DNA of 64,000 nt, from contig NZ_CAMLHM010000016.1 in the NCBI RefSeq assembly GCF_946479885.1, forward strand, positions 4,095-68,094. The letters run 5' to 3'. Made by a program: the position numbers and the translations under genes. A model generated the notes under the pieces. The model ran no database searches. It was not told the origin of the DNA and saw only the letters and a program-made list of their open reading frames with translations. Below, in pieces: positions 24,561-33,058 of this stretch (position 1 is its first letter; every line of letters starts with the position of its first letter). Source of the DNA: an uncultured Devosia sp. (GTDB lineage: Bacteria; Pseudomonadota; Alphaproteobacteria; Rhizobiales; Devosiaceae).

Positions 24561-26951
24561 ATGAGCGATCTCGACGACTTCAAAGCCACATATTTCGACG
24601 AGTGTTCCGAGCTGCTGACTGCGCTCGAGGAGGAATTCGCGGCGATCGAGGCCGGCGAGCGCGATGCGGACCGGCTCAACGCCGTGTTCCGCGCCATCCA
24701 CTCGATCAAGGGCGGCGCCGGGGCCTTCGGCTTTTCGGCGCTGGTGGGCTTTGCCCATGCCTATGAAACGCTGCTCGACTACGTGCGCGATGGTCGCATC
24801 GAGATGAGCGACGACGTGGTGACCCTGTGCATCCGCGCCAATGATATCGTGGCCGATCACGTCAAGGCCGCCCAGACTGGCGAGGCCCTGCCGGCCGATT
24901 ACGGCATGGACGAAAAGGAACGCTTCGACGCCCTGGCGCGCGGCGATGCCGCGCCCGGCGACGACGAAGGCGGTGATCCGCTCGACGAGTTCGACATCGA
25001 ATTTACCCCGGTCATGGTCAACCTGGACGCGCCAGAGGCGCCTGCCATGGCTGACGACGAAGCGTCGATGGACGATGCCTTCGAGGCAGCGCCCATGCAG
25101 GTCGAGCCTGGCCACTGGGAAGTCCGCTTCACGCCGCACCGGGCGCTCTATGCCCGCGCCAACGATCCCCTGCTGCTGTTCCGCGAACTGGCCGCCCTGG
25201 GCGAGATGCATGTGCGCGCGGTGCTCGAAGAAATTCCGCCGCTGGCCGATTTCGAGCCCTTTGCCGTCTACTGCTCGTGGGAGATCACCATGATCTCGCC
25301 CGACCTGACCGAGGCGATGATCCGCGAGGTCTTCGAATTCGTCGAAGGCGACTGCGATATTGCCGTGGCCCAGCTGGGCGGCGCTGTCGGGTTCGACATT
25401 CCGCCTGCCGCTGCGCCCAAGCCGGTCGAGGCCAAGCCTGCCAAGAAGACGCTGATCGAGATCAACCAGGAGCCCGACCCGGCAGACCTGCTGGCGCTGG
25501 CCGACGACGAAGTGGCGGGCCTGCTCGATTTCGACGTTGCCGCGCCTGCTGCGCCCAAGCCTGTCTTCGCGCCAGAACCGGAACCGACCCCGGTCAGCGC
25601 ACAGGACAGCTTCGAGGAAGCGCCGGGCCTGAGCTTTGCCGAACTGGCCGAAACCATCCAGCCAAGCCCCGTTGCGCGTCCGGCTGCACCGGCCCCTGCA
25701 CCCGTGCGGGCTGCGGCGCCGCCGCCCCCCGCTTCGAGCGAGGGCGAAGAGAGCGGTGGCAATCGCAGCGTTGGCGTGCAGTCGATCCGCGTCGATCTCG
25801 ACAAGGTCGACCGCGTGGTCAACATGGTGGGCGAACTGGTCATCACCCAGTCCATGCTCACCCAGCAAATGGATGAGACGCTGCGGGCGCGCTATACCGA
25901 ACTGGTGCGCGGCCTCGAAGTGCTGGCGCAGACCACGCGTGGGCTGCAGGATTCGGTGATGGCGATTCGCGCCCAGCCGGTGAAGTCGGTCTTCTCCCGC
26001 ATGCCGCGCCTGGTGCGCGAGCTGGCGACCAAGACCGGCAAGAAGATCAAGCTCGAGACGATCGGCGAGAACACCGAAATCGACAAGACTGTCATCGAGC
26101 AGCTCAGCGATCCGCTGACGCATATGATCCGCAACTCGGCCGACCATGGCATCGAGACGCCGGACAAGCGCGCCGGCCGCGGCAAGAACGAGACCGGTAC
26201 GATCCGGCTTTCGGCAGAGCAGGCGGGCGGCAATATCCTTATCATCGTCGAGGACGATGGCGGCGGTATCAACCGCGAACGCGTGCTGCAGGTGGCGCGC
26301 GACAAGGGCATCGTGGCCGCCGACGTGCAGCCGACCGACGAGCAGATCGACCAGTTGATCTTTGCGCCGGGTTTCTCGACGGCGTCCGAGGTCAGCGATA
26401 TTTCGGGTCGCGGCGTCGGCATGGACGTTGTGCTGTCCAACATCAAGAAGATCGGCGGATCGGTGCATGTGCGCAGCTGGACCGGCAAGGGCTGCCGGAT
26501 GACGCTGCGCCTGCCGCTGACGCTGGCGGTGCTCGACGTCATGCTGGTCAAGGTCGGCGAGTCGCCCTATGTGGTGCCGCTTTCCTCGATTGTCGAAACC
26601 ATCCAGTGCTCGCGCGCCAGCTTCGAGCGGGTGCCATCAGGCGGCCAGGTGCTGCAGGTGCGTGGCGAGTATGTGCAGGTCATCGACCTGGCCAAGCGGT
26701 TCGAGATGGTCACCGAGACGGATCCGGAAAACCGGTTCGTGGTGCTGTGCGAGGCCGAAGGCTCGGCCAAGGTGGCGCTCATCGTCGACGACATCATCGG
26801 CCAGCAGCAGGTCGTGATCAAATCGCTGGAAGAGAATTTCGAGAGGGTGGACGGCATTGCCGGCGGCACGATCCTGGGCGACGGCAATGTCGCGCTGATC
26901 GTGGACGTGCAGGGCCTCAAGACCTCGATTGTTCACAAGAACGCCGCCTAG
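24561..26951 (+). CDS. cheA: chemotaxis histidine kinase CheA
   Basis: A 796-residue CheA. The HPt domain (1-105) has phospho-accepting His47 in A-I-H-S-I-K-G-G-A-G-A-F-G-F. A variable P2-like region (~185-290) precedes a Pro/Ala-rich linker to ~400. The P3 dimerisation helices start at ~407 (V-D-L-D-K-V-D-R-V-V-N-M-V-G-E-L). The HATPase domain holds N-box N-S-A-D-H-G-I-E and G-boxes E-D-D-G-G-G and G-R-G-V-G-M-D-V. A CheW-like P5 domain begins at ~657. It phosphorylates CheY and CheB under receptor control. Confidence 0.97.
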   Translation: MSDLDDFKATYFDECSELLTALEEEFAAIEAGERDADRLNAVFRAIHSIKGGAGAFGFSALVGFAHAYETLLDYVRDGRIEMSDDVVTLCIRANDIVADHVKAAQTGEALPADYGMDEKERFDALARGDAAPGDDEGGDPLDEFDIEFTPVMVNLDAPEAPAMADDEASMDDAFEAAPMQVEPGHWEVRFTPHRALYARANDPLLLFRELAALGEMHVRAVLEEIPPLADFEPFAVYCSWEITMISPDLTEAMIREVFEFVEGDCDIAVAQLGGAVGFDIPPAAAPKPVEAKPAKKTLIEINQEPDPADLLALADDEVAGLLDFDVAAPAAPKPVFAPEPEPTPVSAQDSFEEAPGLSFAELAETIQPSPVARPAAPAPAPVRAAAPPPPASSEGEESGGNRSVGVQSIRVDLDKVDRVVNMVGELVITQSMLTQQMDETLRARYTELVRGLEVLAQTTRGLQDSVMAIRAQPVKSVFSRMPRLVRELATKTGKKIKLETIGENTEIDKTVIEQLSDPLTHMIRNSADHGIETPDKRAGRGKNETGTIRLSAEQAGGNILIIVEDDGGGINRERVLQVARDKGIVAADVQPTDEQIDQLIFAPGFSTASEVSDISGRGVGMDVVLSNIKKIGGSVHVRSWTGKGCRMTLRLPLTLAVLDVMLVKVGESPYVVPLSSIVETIQCSRASFERVPSGGQVLQVRGEYVQVIDLAKRFEMVTETDPENRFVVLCEAEGSAKVALIVDDIIGQQQVVIKSLEENFERVDGIAGGTILGDGNVALIVDVQGLKTSIVHKNAA

Positions 26952-27003
26952 CGGCCTGTAGTTTTGCGTAGCCGGCCAGAAGGTCGGCAGAAAGGCAGTA
27001 GAA

Positions 27004-27492
27004 ATGGAAGCGCTCGGTTTGCGTGACGACATGGGCGACAAATCGGCCATTGCCGCCCAGAATTCCTTGCAGTTGATCGCCTTCTCGATCGGCGAACAGA
27101 CTTATGGCGTGGAGATCACGACGGTGCGCGAAATCCGCGCGTGGAACGGCGCGACACCGCTGCCCAATACGCGCGAATTCGTGCGTGGCGTGATCAACCT
27201 GCGCGGCACGATCGTGCCGATCTTCGACCTGCGCGCCCGGTTCGGCGATGGGCAGACCTCGCCCACCAAGAACCACGTCGTGGTGGTGATGAGCGTCGGC
27301 GACAAATGGGTCGGCATCCTGGTCGACGCGGTCAGCGACATTCTGACGGTGTCGCGCGATGACATCCACAATGTGCCGGAAGGCAATTCCATCGACACCG
27401 AACTGCTCAACGGCATCGTGACCCATGAAAGCCGCATGGTCGGGCTGATTGACCTCCATGCGGTGGTTTCGGGCGCCAAGATGGATGGCTAG
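27004..27492 (+). CDS. cheW: chemotaxis coupling protein CheW
   Basis: This 162-residue CheW is built of the SH3-like double barrel that links receptors to CheA. Family motifs are Q-L-I-A-F-S-I-G-E-Q-T-Y-G-V-E-I, P-N-T-R-E-F-V-R-G-V-I-N-L-R-G and a C-terminal L-N-G-I-V. A ~20-residue N-terminal extension precedes the domain. It is the last gene of the STAS-cheY-cheA-cheW operon and is followed 31 bp later by a strong terminator. Confidence 0.97.
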   Translation: MEALGLRDDMGDKSAIAAQNSLQLIAFSIGEQTYGVEITTVREIRAWNGATPLPNTREFVRGVINLRGTIVPIFDLRARFGDGQTSPTKNHVVVVMSVGDKWVGILVDAVSDILTVSRDDIHNVPEGNSIDTELLNGIVTHESRMVGLIDLHAVVSGAKMDG

Positions 27493-27522
27493 GCCAAGGC
27501 CGAGCATCGATTAGTTCTGAGA

Positions 27523-27545
27523 AAGGCGCCATCGGCGCCTTTTTT
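27523..27545 (+). terminator. Rho-independent terminator after cheW
   Basis: AAGGCGCC-ATC-GGCGCCTT followed by a T-run. The perfect GC-rich stem and A/T flanks make it potentially bidirectional; it also lies just after the DUF1206 gene stop on the minus strand. Confidence 0.9.
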
Positions 27546-27562
27546 GTTTATCGCGGCTGGGC

Positions 27563-28366
27563 TCAACGAGCGATGTCGCCCACCGTCGGCGCATCGATCG
27601 AGCGATAGCGGGCTTCGATCAGGCCATAGGCGCCAAAGGCAACCAGGCCCAGGGCGATGATGCCGTAGAGCCAGCGCCCGAAGGGCAGGTTGTGGACGTA
27701 GTCCAGTGCCTCGGCGGTGCCGGCAGCCTGTTCGGGCGATACGGTCATCGTCGCGTAGAACAGAAAACCGCCGATGATCAGCAGCACCACGCCGCGGGCC
27801 ATGAGGCCGAAACGGCAGATGTTATCCATCCAGCCCTGATGGGCTGACGGCAGGGAGAGGCGCTTGCGATAGCCGCCCGAGGCGCCGTACCAGATCTGCA
27901 CGGCGCCGGCGGCAAGCACGCCACAGGCGGCCGCGCCTAGCAGAAATGGACCGAATGGTTGCTGCAACAGCCAGGCGGAAGCCGTTTCCTCACCATCGCC
28001 GCCGCCCGCGCCACCCCCGCCGAGGGCCAGCCGGGCCGCCGTCAGCATCAGGAAAAGGTTGGCGGCGGCGCTGACCAATTGGCCGGCCCGGGCGAGGAAG
28101 CCCTTGGCGTCGTCATCCACATCGTCGGCGTTGAGCAGGCCCTGGGCCAGCTTCCAGAGCACGTAACCCAGGAGCCCCAGGGCGATCGGCCCCACCAGCA
28201 CGCGTCCGAACGGCATGCCAAGCAGGCCCGACAGGGCGCCGGACGTGTCTTCCGAACCACCGCCCCACAGGGCCGAGGTGAGCGCGAAGGCGCCGAGCAG
28301 GAGATAGACGACGCCGCGGGCGGCATAGCCCGCCCGGGCGAGGGTTTCGAAACGACTGTGCTGCAT
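27563..28366 (-). CDS. DUF1206 family membrane protein
   Basis: This 267-residue inner-membrane protein consists of three similar units of about 75-85 residues, each with two helices. Each unit starts near A-R-A-G-Y-A-A-R-G-V-V-Y, W-L-L-Q-Q-P-F-G or F-G-L-M-A-R-G-V-V-L-L. G-R-x-L-x-G recurs as G-R-V-L-V-G and G-R-W-L-Y-G. This matches DUF1206, of unknown function. ATG 28366 follows GAGGAGG. It is probably co-transcribed with the upstream PAP2 gene and splits the chemotaxis cluster without a known link to it. Confidence 0.87.
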   Translation of the reverse strand: MQHSRFETLARAGYAARGVVYLLLGAFALTSALWGGGSEDTSGALSGLLGMPFGRVLVGPIALGLLGYVLWKLAQGLLNADDVDDDAKGFLARAGQLVSAAANLFLMLTAARLALGGGGAGGGDGEETASAWLLQQPFGPFLLGAAACGVLAAGAVQIWYGASGGYRKRLSLPSAHQGWMDNICRFGLMARGVVLLIIGGFLFYATMTVSPEQAAGTAEALDYVHNLPFGRWLYGIIALGLVAFGAYGLIEARYRSIDAPTVGDIAR

Positions 28367-28416
28367 GGGGACTGCCTCCTCGAGGCACGGCAACGCGTCG
28401 GGTTGCCCTCCGTTCC

Positions 28417-29172
28417 CTATTCCTTGGGGCTGGTGCCGTCGCTGTCCTGGCCGGCCGGCTGGTCGACCGCGCCGCGCCGCTGCAGGACGATGGCGACGCT
28501 GCTGCACAGCAAGGCCCAGGCCGATCCGAGGCACCAGCCGGCGAGAATGTCGCTGGGGTAGTGGACGCCCATATAGAGGCGGCTGAGACCGACGAGCAGG
28601 GTCAGCAGCAGTGCCCCGCCGATGCTGAGGACCTGCAGCCGACGGGTGGGTGCAAAGCGCGCGAGGAGCGCGCCGAGCGTCAGGAAGGTGACAGCCGAGA
28701 GCATGGCGTGGCCGCTGGGAAAGCTGGCGGTAAACTGCTCGGACATGGTGGTAAGGTCGGGGCGCGGCCGATTGTAGCCCATTTTGAGAACGGTACTGAG
28801 CAGCGTGCCGCCCAGCACCGAGACCAGGACGAAAACGGCGGCCGACCGCATCCGGGCCAGGTAGAGATAGGCGCAGACGCCCAGGACAAGCAGCCCAAGC
28901 AGGGAAAAGCTCCCCAGGGCGGTGATGTCGCGCACCATCTCGTGCATCCAGGACGGGCCGATCACCGTGTCGGGATTGGCGGGGTCGCGGAACAGCAGCA
29001 GGATGGAACGGTCGAACGCTTCCATCTCGCCTTCGACCATTTCGTCCGCCAGCTGCAGGAAGCTCAACGTCAAGCCACTGATGATGGCGAGAACCACCAG
29101 CAAGGGAGCCTCCTTGACGACGAAGGAGACGATATTGCGGGGGTGAAGGGTTTCGGTCAGGCGATCGAACAT
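28417..29172 (-). CDS. PAP2-family membrane phosphatase
   Basis: This 251-residue integral membrane lipid phosphatase has the three PAP2 motifs: K-M-G-Y-N-R-P-R-P, P-S-G-H-A, and S-R-L-Y-M-G-V-H-Y-P-S-D with the nucleophilic histidine. Five or six helices are apparent, plus an extra ~50-residue loop between helices 1 and 2. Such enzymes dephosphorylate undecaprenyl pyrophosphate, phosphatidate or similar lipids at the periplasmic face. The substrate is not predictable. It lies 50 bp upstream of the DUF1206 gene on the same strand. Confidence 0.92.
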   Translation of the reverse strand: MFDRLTETLHPRNIVSFVVKEAPLLVVLAIISGLTLSFLQLADEMVEGEMEAFDRSILLLFRDPANPDTVIGPSWMHEMVRDITALGSFSLLGLLVLGVCAYLYLARMRSAAVFVLVSVLGGTLLSTVLKMGYNRPRPDLTTMSEQFTASFPSGHAMLSAVTFLTLGALLARFAPTRRLQVLSIGGALLLTLLVGLSRLYMGVHYPSDILAGWCLGSAWALLCSSVAIVLQRRGAVDQPAGQDSDGTSPKE

Positions 29173-29265
29173 GGGTTGCTCCTCGCGCTGAGGAACGTGC
29201 GTACGCAGTTCACGTTCCGAACCGCGAACTGTCAGCCGGTTACCCGGCTCGGTCGGACTGAGGGG

Positions 29266-29619
29266 TCAGAACAGTTCGGCGTCGCCGTGGCTCTGGTGGG
29301 CGGCGATGCCGCTGAGGGCGGGGACCCGCAATTCATCGAGCGTCAGGCTCGACCAGATTTCGTCATAGACGCTGTCGGGAGCATTGGACGGCAGGAGGGC
29401 GAACTGGCGAACGGCCAGCGCCATATTGTGGCAACGCTGTTCGATACGATCCTGCCCCTGAAGGGCCGTGACGATCATCTGGACGGCTTCGCGGATCGAA
29501 GCGTCCTTGGTCAGGTTCTTGTCGGCCAACAATTCCAGCGCTTCCGTGATGCCTTCTAGCATCGACGCCGTCTGGCGCGCCGTCTCATCGAGTTCTCTCG
29601 CGAGTTTCTGAAGTGACAT
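29266..29619 (-). CDS. cheT: CheT-like small chemotaxis protein with CheZ-type DxxxQ motif
   Basis: This 117-residue protein is almost entirely helical. Its second half of the main helix reads A-L-Q-G-Q-D-R-I-E-Q, placing Asp57 and Gln61 in the D-x-x-x-Q arrangement that CheZ uses to dephosphorylate CheY. The C-terminus H-G-D-A-E-L-F resembles the acidic-hydrophobic CheY-binding tail of CheZ and the last residues of CheD here (D-D-I-E-L-F). Sinorhizobium CheT, to my knowledge, is described as a CheZ-like phosphatase encoded next to cheD; here the gene is divergent from cheD. ATG 29619 avoids a ten-residue extension. The symbol is by analogy. Confidence 0.65.
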   Translation of the reverse strand: MSLQKLARELDETARQTASMLEGITEALELLADKNLTKDASIREAVQMIVTALQGQDRIEQRCHNMALAVRQFALLPSNAPDSVYDEIWSSLTLDELRVPALSGIAAHQSHGDAELF

Positions 29620-29715
29620 AAAGATAGATCCTAGCCCCGTTAAGGCCACCCTATTCCAATATTTCTAAAGCTCTTCTTGCCGATAGAGGGGCTGCTACAT
29701 CACTGTGTCGGCGTG

Positions 29716-29732
29716 GTTAGCGATTGGCTAAC
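29716..29732. promoter_or_regulatory. inverted repeat in the cheT-like/cheD intergenic region
   Basis: GTTAGC-N5-GCTAAC is a perfect 6-bp palindrome (also readable as TTAG-N7-CTAA, near the CtrA half-site spacing) 53 bp before cheD and 97 bp before the divergent gene. CGTTAGG follows at 29741. It may be a regulator site for both genes; this is a pattern match only. Confidence 0.35.
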
Positions 29733-29784
29733 GAGTTTGCCGTTAGGATCGGATCAATGGCACGTTAGGGTTGCAAGACGACAA

Positions 29785-30375
29785 ATGGCACTGCCGAATT
29801 CTCTACCACCCGAGTTCGACCGTGGGGTGGTTACCACTGTGCACCAGGGCGACTGCCATGTGTCCGATGCCAGTGACCTGACTTATTCAACCGTCCTGGG
29901 CTCCTGCATCTCGGCCTGTGTCCGCGACCGGGTCGCCAATGTGGGCGGCATGAACCACTTCCTGCTCGCCGAACAATCGGGCTCGGCCAAGGATCGCTAC
30001 GGTGCCTCGGCCCGCTACGGCGCCTTTGCGATGGAACAGCTCATCAACAAGGTGTTGACCAAGGGCACCGGCAAGAAGTCCAACCTTGAAATCAAGGTGT
30101 TCGGCGGCGGCAAGATCAACTCATCGCTCGACGATGTGGGCAAAAAGAATATCGAATTCATCCGCCAGTTCCTGGCCGATGAAGGCTATGTGGCCATGAG
30201 CGAGGACCTGGGTGGCAACTATGCCCGCCGCGTGCTGTTCAAGCCGCATTCGGGCCGCGCCTTCGTCAAGCGTCTCGACAGCGATGCGGGGGACAATGTG
30301 GCACGCGAAGAAATCGCGATCGCCAAGCGCCGTGTCGTGGTGCCAGCGCCGGTGGACGATATCGAACTCTTCTAG
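29785..30375 (+). CDS. cheD: chemoreceptor glutamine deamidase CheD
   Basis: This 196-residue CheD deamidates glutamines on MCPs and can interact with CheY-type phosphatases. The catalytic Cys41 lies in T-V-L-G-S-C-I-S-A-C and His58 in G-G-M-N-H-F-L-L. A further family stretch is I-K-V-F-G-G-G-K-I. ATG 29785 gives the normal N-terminus; the upstream in-frame extension is not conserved in style. The C-terminus ends V-D-D-I-E-L-F, similar to the last residues of the divergent CheT-like protein. Confidence 0.94.
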   Translation: MALPNSLPPEFDRGVVTTVHQGDCHVSDASDLTYSTVLGSCISACVRDRVANVGGMNHFLLAEQSGSAKDRYGASARYGAFAMEQLINKVLTKGTGKKSNLEIKVFGGGKINSSLDDVGKKNIEFIRQFLADEGYVAMSEDLGGNYARRVLFKPHSGRAFVKRLDSDAGDNVAREEIAIAKRRVVVPAPVDDIELF

Positions 30376-30580
30376 TTTTGCTTCGAGACCTGGGTGATGC
30401 CGGCCCGCAAGCCGGCATATGCCTGCGCTCCGATGCTCCCCTTCGGTGCCCCCGCCTTTCGGCGCGGCCTGGCGCAAATGTCTTCGCAAAACCGGCGCGT
30501 CTCAAATCGAGACACTTGTTCAGCTTGTGACAATCAGACTTACCGAAGTCTTACGCCATCTCAAGGCCTTATAGAGTTGA

Positions 30581-30588
30581 TTAACCAT
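30581..30588 (+). promoter_or_regulatory. CtrA-like half site
   Basis: TTAACCAT, the classic CtrA-type half motif of alphaproteobacteria, lies 60 bp before the start of the MCP gene at 30649. CtrA commonly controls motility and chemotaxis genes in this class. No second half at the ideal spacing is present. Confidence 0.3.
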
Positions 30589-30648
30589 TGCCGCCTAGTA
30601 TCCGGCCATGTGGGAATCGCCTCTGCTGATTTGTGAACCGGACGCGCC

Positions 30649-32169
30649 ATGGCCAATCTGCGGCTTGCGCTGATCATCGCAGCATTGTGGCTGGGAGCGA
30701 TGGCGTTGACCGGCGTTATCGCAGCCACCCTGGGCAGCGGTGCAGCCGGGCAGGGCACGATTGCGGGCCTGGTGCTGGCAACTCTTGCCGCGACTTTGTT
30801 CGTGGCGACGCGGCTCGACCAGCGCGACAGCGCGATGCTGGCATCGGTGGCGCTGGCGGCCGGGCTGAGCGACAGACCCGGCGAGGCGCTGAGCATTGCC
30901 GGCATTGTCGGGCGCCTGGGCAAGCGACTTGAAAAGGCTCATCATTTCAAGAGCGCCATCACCGCGATGCATCAGCCCGTGGTGGTGGTGGATGATAATG
31001 GCCTGATCCTGGCGGCCAGCGCCGGCGCGTCCGGCCTGGTCAGGGGTCCCATCGAGGGGGCGACGCTCGACCTGCTGTTCGGGGCGGGCTATCTGGCTGC
31101 GGGTGGCGGAGCGCCCGAGGAAACCATGGTGGCGCTGGGCAATGGACGCTTCACGGTCAGGCGCCGGCCGATCGCCACCGGACGCTACCTGCTCGAATTG
31201 GTACCAGCCGGCAGTTATATCGAAGACGATGATCTCGATGCCTTCGCCGCGGCGCTGGCGAGCGGACAAACCGGCTTCCGCTTCGAGGCAGGCGCAGCCG
31301 CGCCCCATACGGCACTTGCGGCCCTCAATAGCGGATTGGCGCGTCTCGATACCGGATTGCGGCAACTGGAGGGGCTGGCAACCGGCGGCGGCGAAATGCC
31401 CGACGCGCTGGATGGGCCGCTGGGCTCGCTAGCAACGCGACTGCACGATTTTTCTGGCGCCATGCTCGAACAGCTGGCCGAGGAACGCGATGCGCGAACC
31501 AAGCTCGAAGAGCGGCTGGCCGCGGTGGGGCGCCTGCTTGATGGTTTCGAGCGGAAGGCGGCTCACTATGGCGCACTGGCCGCCGCGGGCCACGACGATG
31601 CCGGGGTGACGGGCAGGGCGCTGACCGAGGGCGGCGCGCGGCTGCGCCAGGCGCGCGTCGCTGGTCGCGAGGCGCAGGAGCTTGTGGGTCAGGCAGAGCT
31701 GGCCGTACGGCGCACTCATGCCCTGGTGGGCGAGATCGATCAGATGACATCGGATATCGACAAGATGGTGCAGGCCATTGAGGACGTGTCATTCCGCACC
31801 AATCTGCTGGCTCTCAACGCGGCGGTGGAAGCGGCCAGGGCCGGCGAGAAGGGGGCAGGCTTTGCCGTGGTGGCAGATGAAGTGCGCCAGCTGGCGCAGC
31901 TGACCAACCGCTCGGCTCGCGATATCCGGGGTGTGGTCAAGCGCGGACGGGCGCAGTCAGAGACGGGTGTGAACGAGGCCCAGGCGCTGCAAAAAATGAT
32001 CGCCGGGCTCGATTTGCATTTACGCAATCTAAGCAATGAAACCGATATGGTCGCTGCGACACTGGACGAAGGTGATGCGGCGCTCAGGCGCCTCACCGGG
32101 CGGATGGCGTCGTTCGGCGCGGCCGAGGACACCAGTGCGGTGCCTCCGGCGCGACGGGCGCGCGCCTGA
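30649..32169 (+). CDS. divergent methyl-accepting chemotaxis protein with PAS-like domain
   Basis: This 506-residue receptor differs from the six MCPs downstream. Two adjacent hydrophobic segments (residues ~4-24 and ~37-52) leave almost no periplasmic part, so sensing is probably cytoplasmic. A PAS-like region follows ([18 protein letters not shown], ~105-190). The signalling tip is [20 protein letters not shown]. No HAMP domain or W-x-x-F tail is seen and the C-terminus is arginine-rich. It lies directly before cheR, a position occupied by IcpA-like receptors in some rhizobial clusters. Confidence 0.85.
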   Translation: MANLRLALIIAALWLGAMALTGVIAATLGSGAAGQGTIAGLVLATLAATLFVATRLDQRDSAMLASVALAAGLSDRPGEALSIAGIVGRLGKRLEKAHHFKSAITAMHQPVVVVDDNGLILAASAGASGLVRGPIEGATLDLLFGAGYLAAGGGAPEETMVALGNGRFTVRRRPIATGRYLLELVPAGSYIEDDDLDAFAAALASGQTGFRFEAGAAAPHTALAALNSGLARLDTGLRQLEGLATGGGEMPDALDGPLGSLATRLHDFSGAMLEQLAEERDARTKLEERLAAVGRLLDGFERKAAHYGALAAAGHDDAGVTGRALTEGGARLRQARVAGREAQELVGQAELAVRRTHALVGEIDQMTSDIDKMVQAIEDVSFRTNLLALNAAVEAARAGEKGAGFAVVADEVRQLAQLTNRSARDIRGVVKRGRAQSETGVNEAQALQKMIAGLDLHLRNLSNETDMVAATLDEGDAALRRLTGRMASFGAAEDTSAVPPARRARA

Positions 32170-32209
32170 AGCCGGACCTGCGAGCCGGTTGGCAATTGGG
32201 GTATGCCGC

Positions 32210-33058
32210 ATGGAACAGGGAGAAATCTCCCTCAGCGACCGTGAGTTTTCACGGATCAAGAGCCGGGTCTATCAGGTCGCCGGTATCTCGCTGAGCGATG
32301 CCAAGCGAACGCTGGTGATCTCGCGGCTGAGCAAGATCGTGCGGGCCCTGGGCCTGCCGGGCTTTGATGCCTATGTGGATTATCTGGAGCGTGGCGGCTC
32401 GGCCCAGGACGGGCAGGATTTCGTCAACGCGCTGACCACCAACCTCACGCGGTTTTATCGCGAGGACCACCATTTTGAGCATCTGCGCTCCTATGTGGGT
32501 GCGCTGGTGGCCGAAAAGCCGCGCGGCGCGCGATTGCGACTGTGGTCGGCGGGCTGCTCGACCGGGCAGGAGCCCTATACGCTGGGCATGGACCTGCTGG
32601 CGGCCTATCCCGAACTCAAGCGCTGGGACTTCAAGATCCTGGCTACCGACATCGACACCGCCGTCATCGCCAAGGCGGCGCGGGGCATTTACCCGGAAAA
32701 CGAGCTCAACGGGCTGAGCGCCGAGCGCGCTCGTCATTTTGAAAAGACCGGTGACGGCCATGTCCGCATTCCCCAGGCCGTGCGCGAACTGGTGTCGTTC
32801 AAGCCGCTGAACCTGATCGGGCCGAACTGGCCGATGAAGGGGCCGTTCGACGCCATCTTCTGCCGCAACGTGGCGATCTATTTCGACAAGCCGACCCAGG
32901 GCGAAGTGTTCAGCCGGCTGGGCAAGCTGCTGGCGCCGGAAGCCTTCCTCTATATCGGGCATTCCGAGAATCTCGGCTCGGGCGGCGAAGGATTCCGCCT
33001 GGTCGGCAAGACCATCTACCAATCCAAACTGAAACTAAGCAAACGAGAAGCAGCATGA
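32210..33058 (+). CDS. cheR: chemotaxis protein methyltransferase CheR
   Basis: This 282-residue CheR methylates receptor glutamates with S-adenosylmethionine. The N-terminal helical domain precedes N-L-T-R-F-Y-R-E-D. The SAM-binding motif is W-S-A-G-C-S-T-G-Q-E-P-Y-T, followed by I-L-A-T-D-I-D and F-C-R-N-V-A-I-Y-F-D. ATG 32210 is chosen because family homology begins a few residues later; longer readings overlap the MCP gene in another frame. It overlaps cheB by four bases. Confidence 0.96.
   Translation: MEQGEISLSDREFSRIKSRVYQVAGISLSDAKRTLVISRLSKIVRALGLPGFDAYVDYLERGGSAQDGQDFVNALTTNLTRFYREDHHFEHLRSYVGALVAEKPRGARLRLWSAGCSTGQEPYTLGMDLLAAYPELKRWDFKILATDIDTAVIAKAARGIYPENELNGLSAERARHFEKTGDGHVRIPQAVRELVSFKPLNLIGPNWPMKGPFDAIFCRNVAIYFDKPTQGEVFSRLGKLLAPEAFLYIGHSENLGSGGEGFRLVGKTIYQSKLKLSKREAA

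Noticed and set aside
24525..26468. 647-codon open frame on the minus strand inside cheA
   Set aside because: It is antisense to an unmistakable CheA with all kinase boxes; GC-rich codon bias leaves such shadow frames open and the translation is Arg/His/Gly-rich without recognisable domains.
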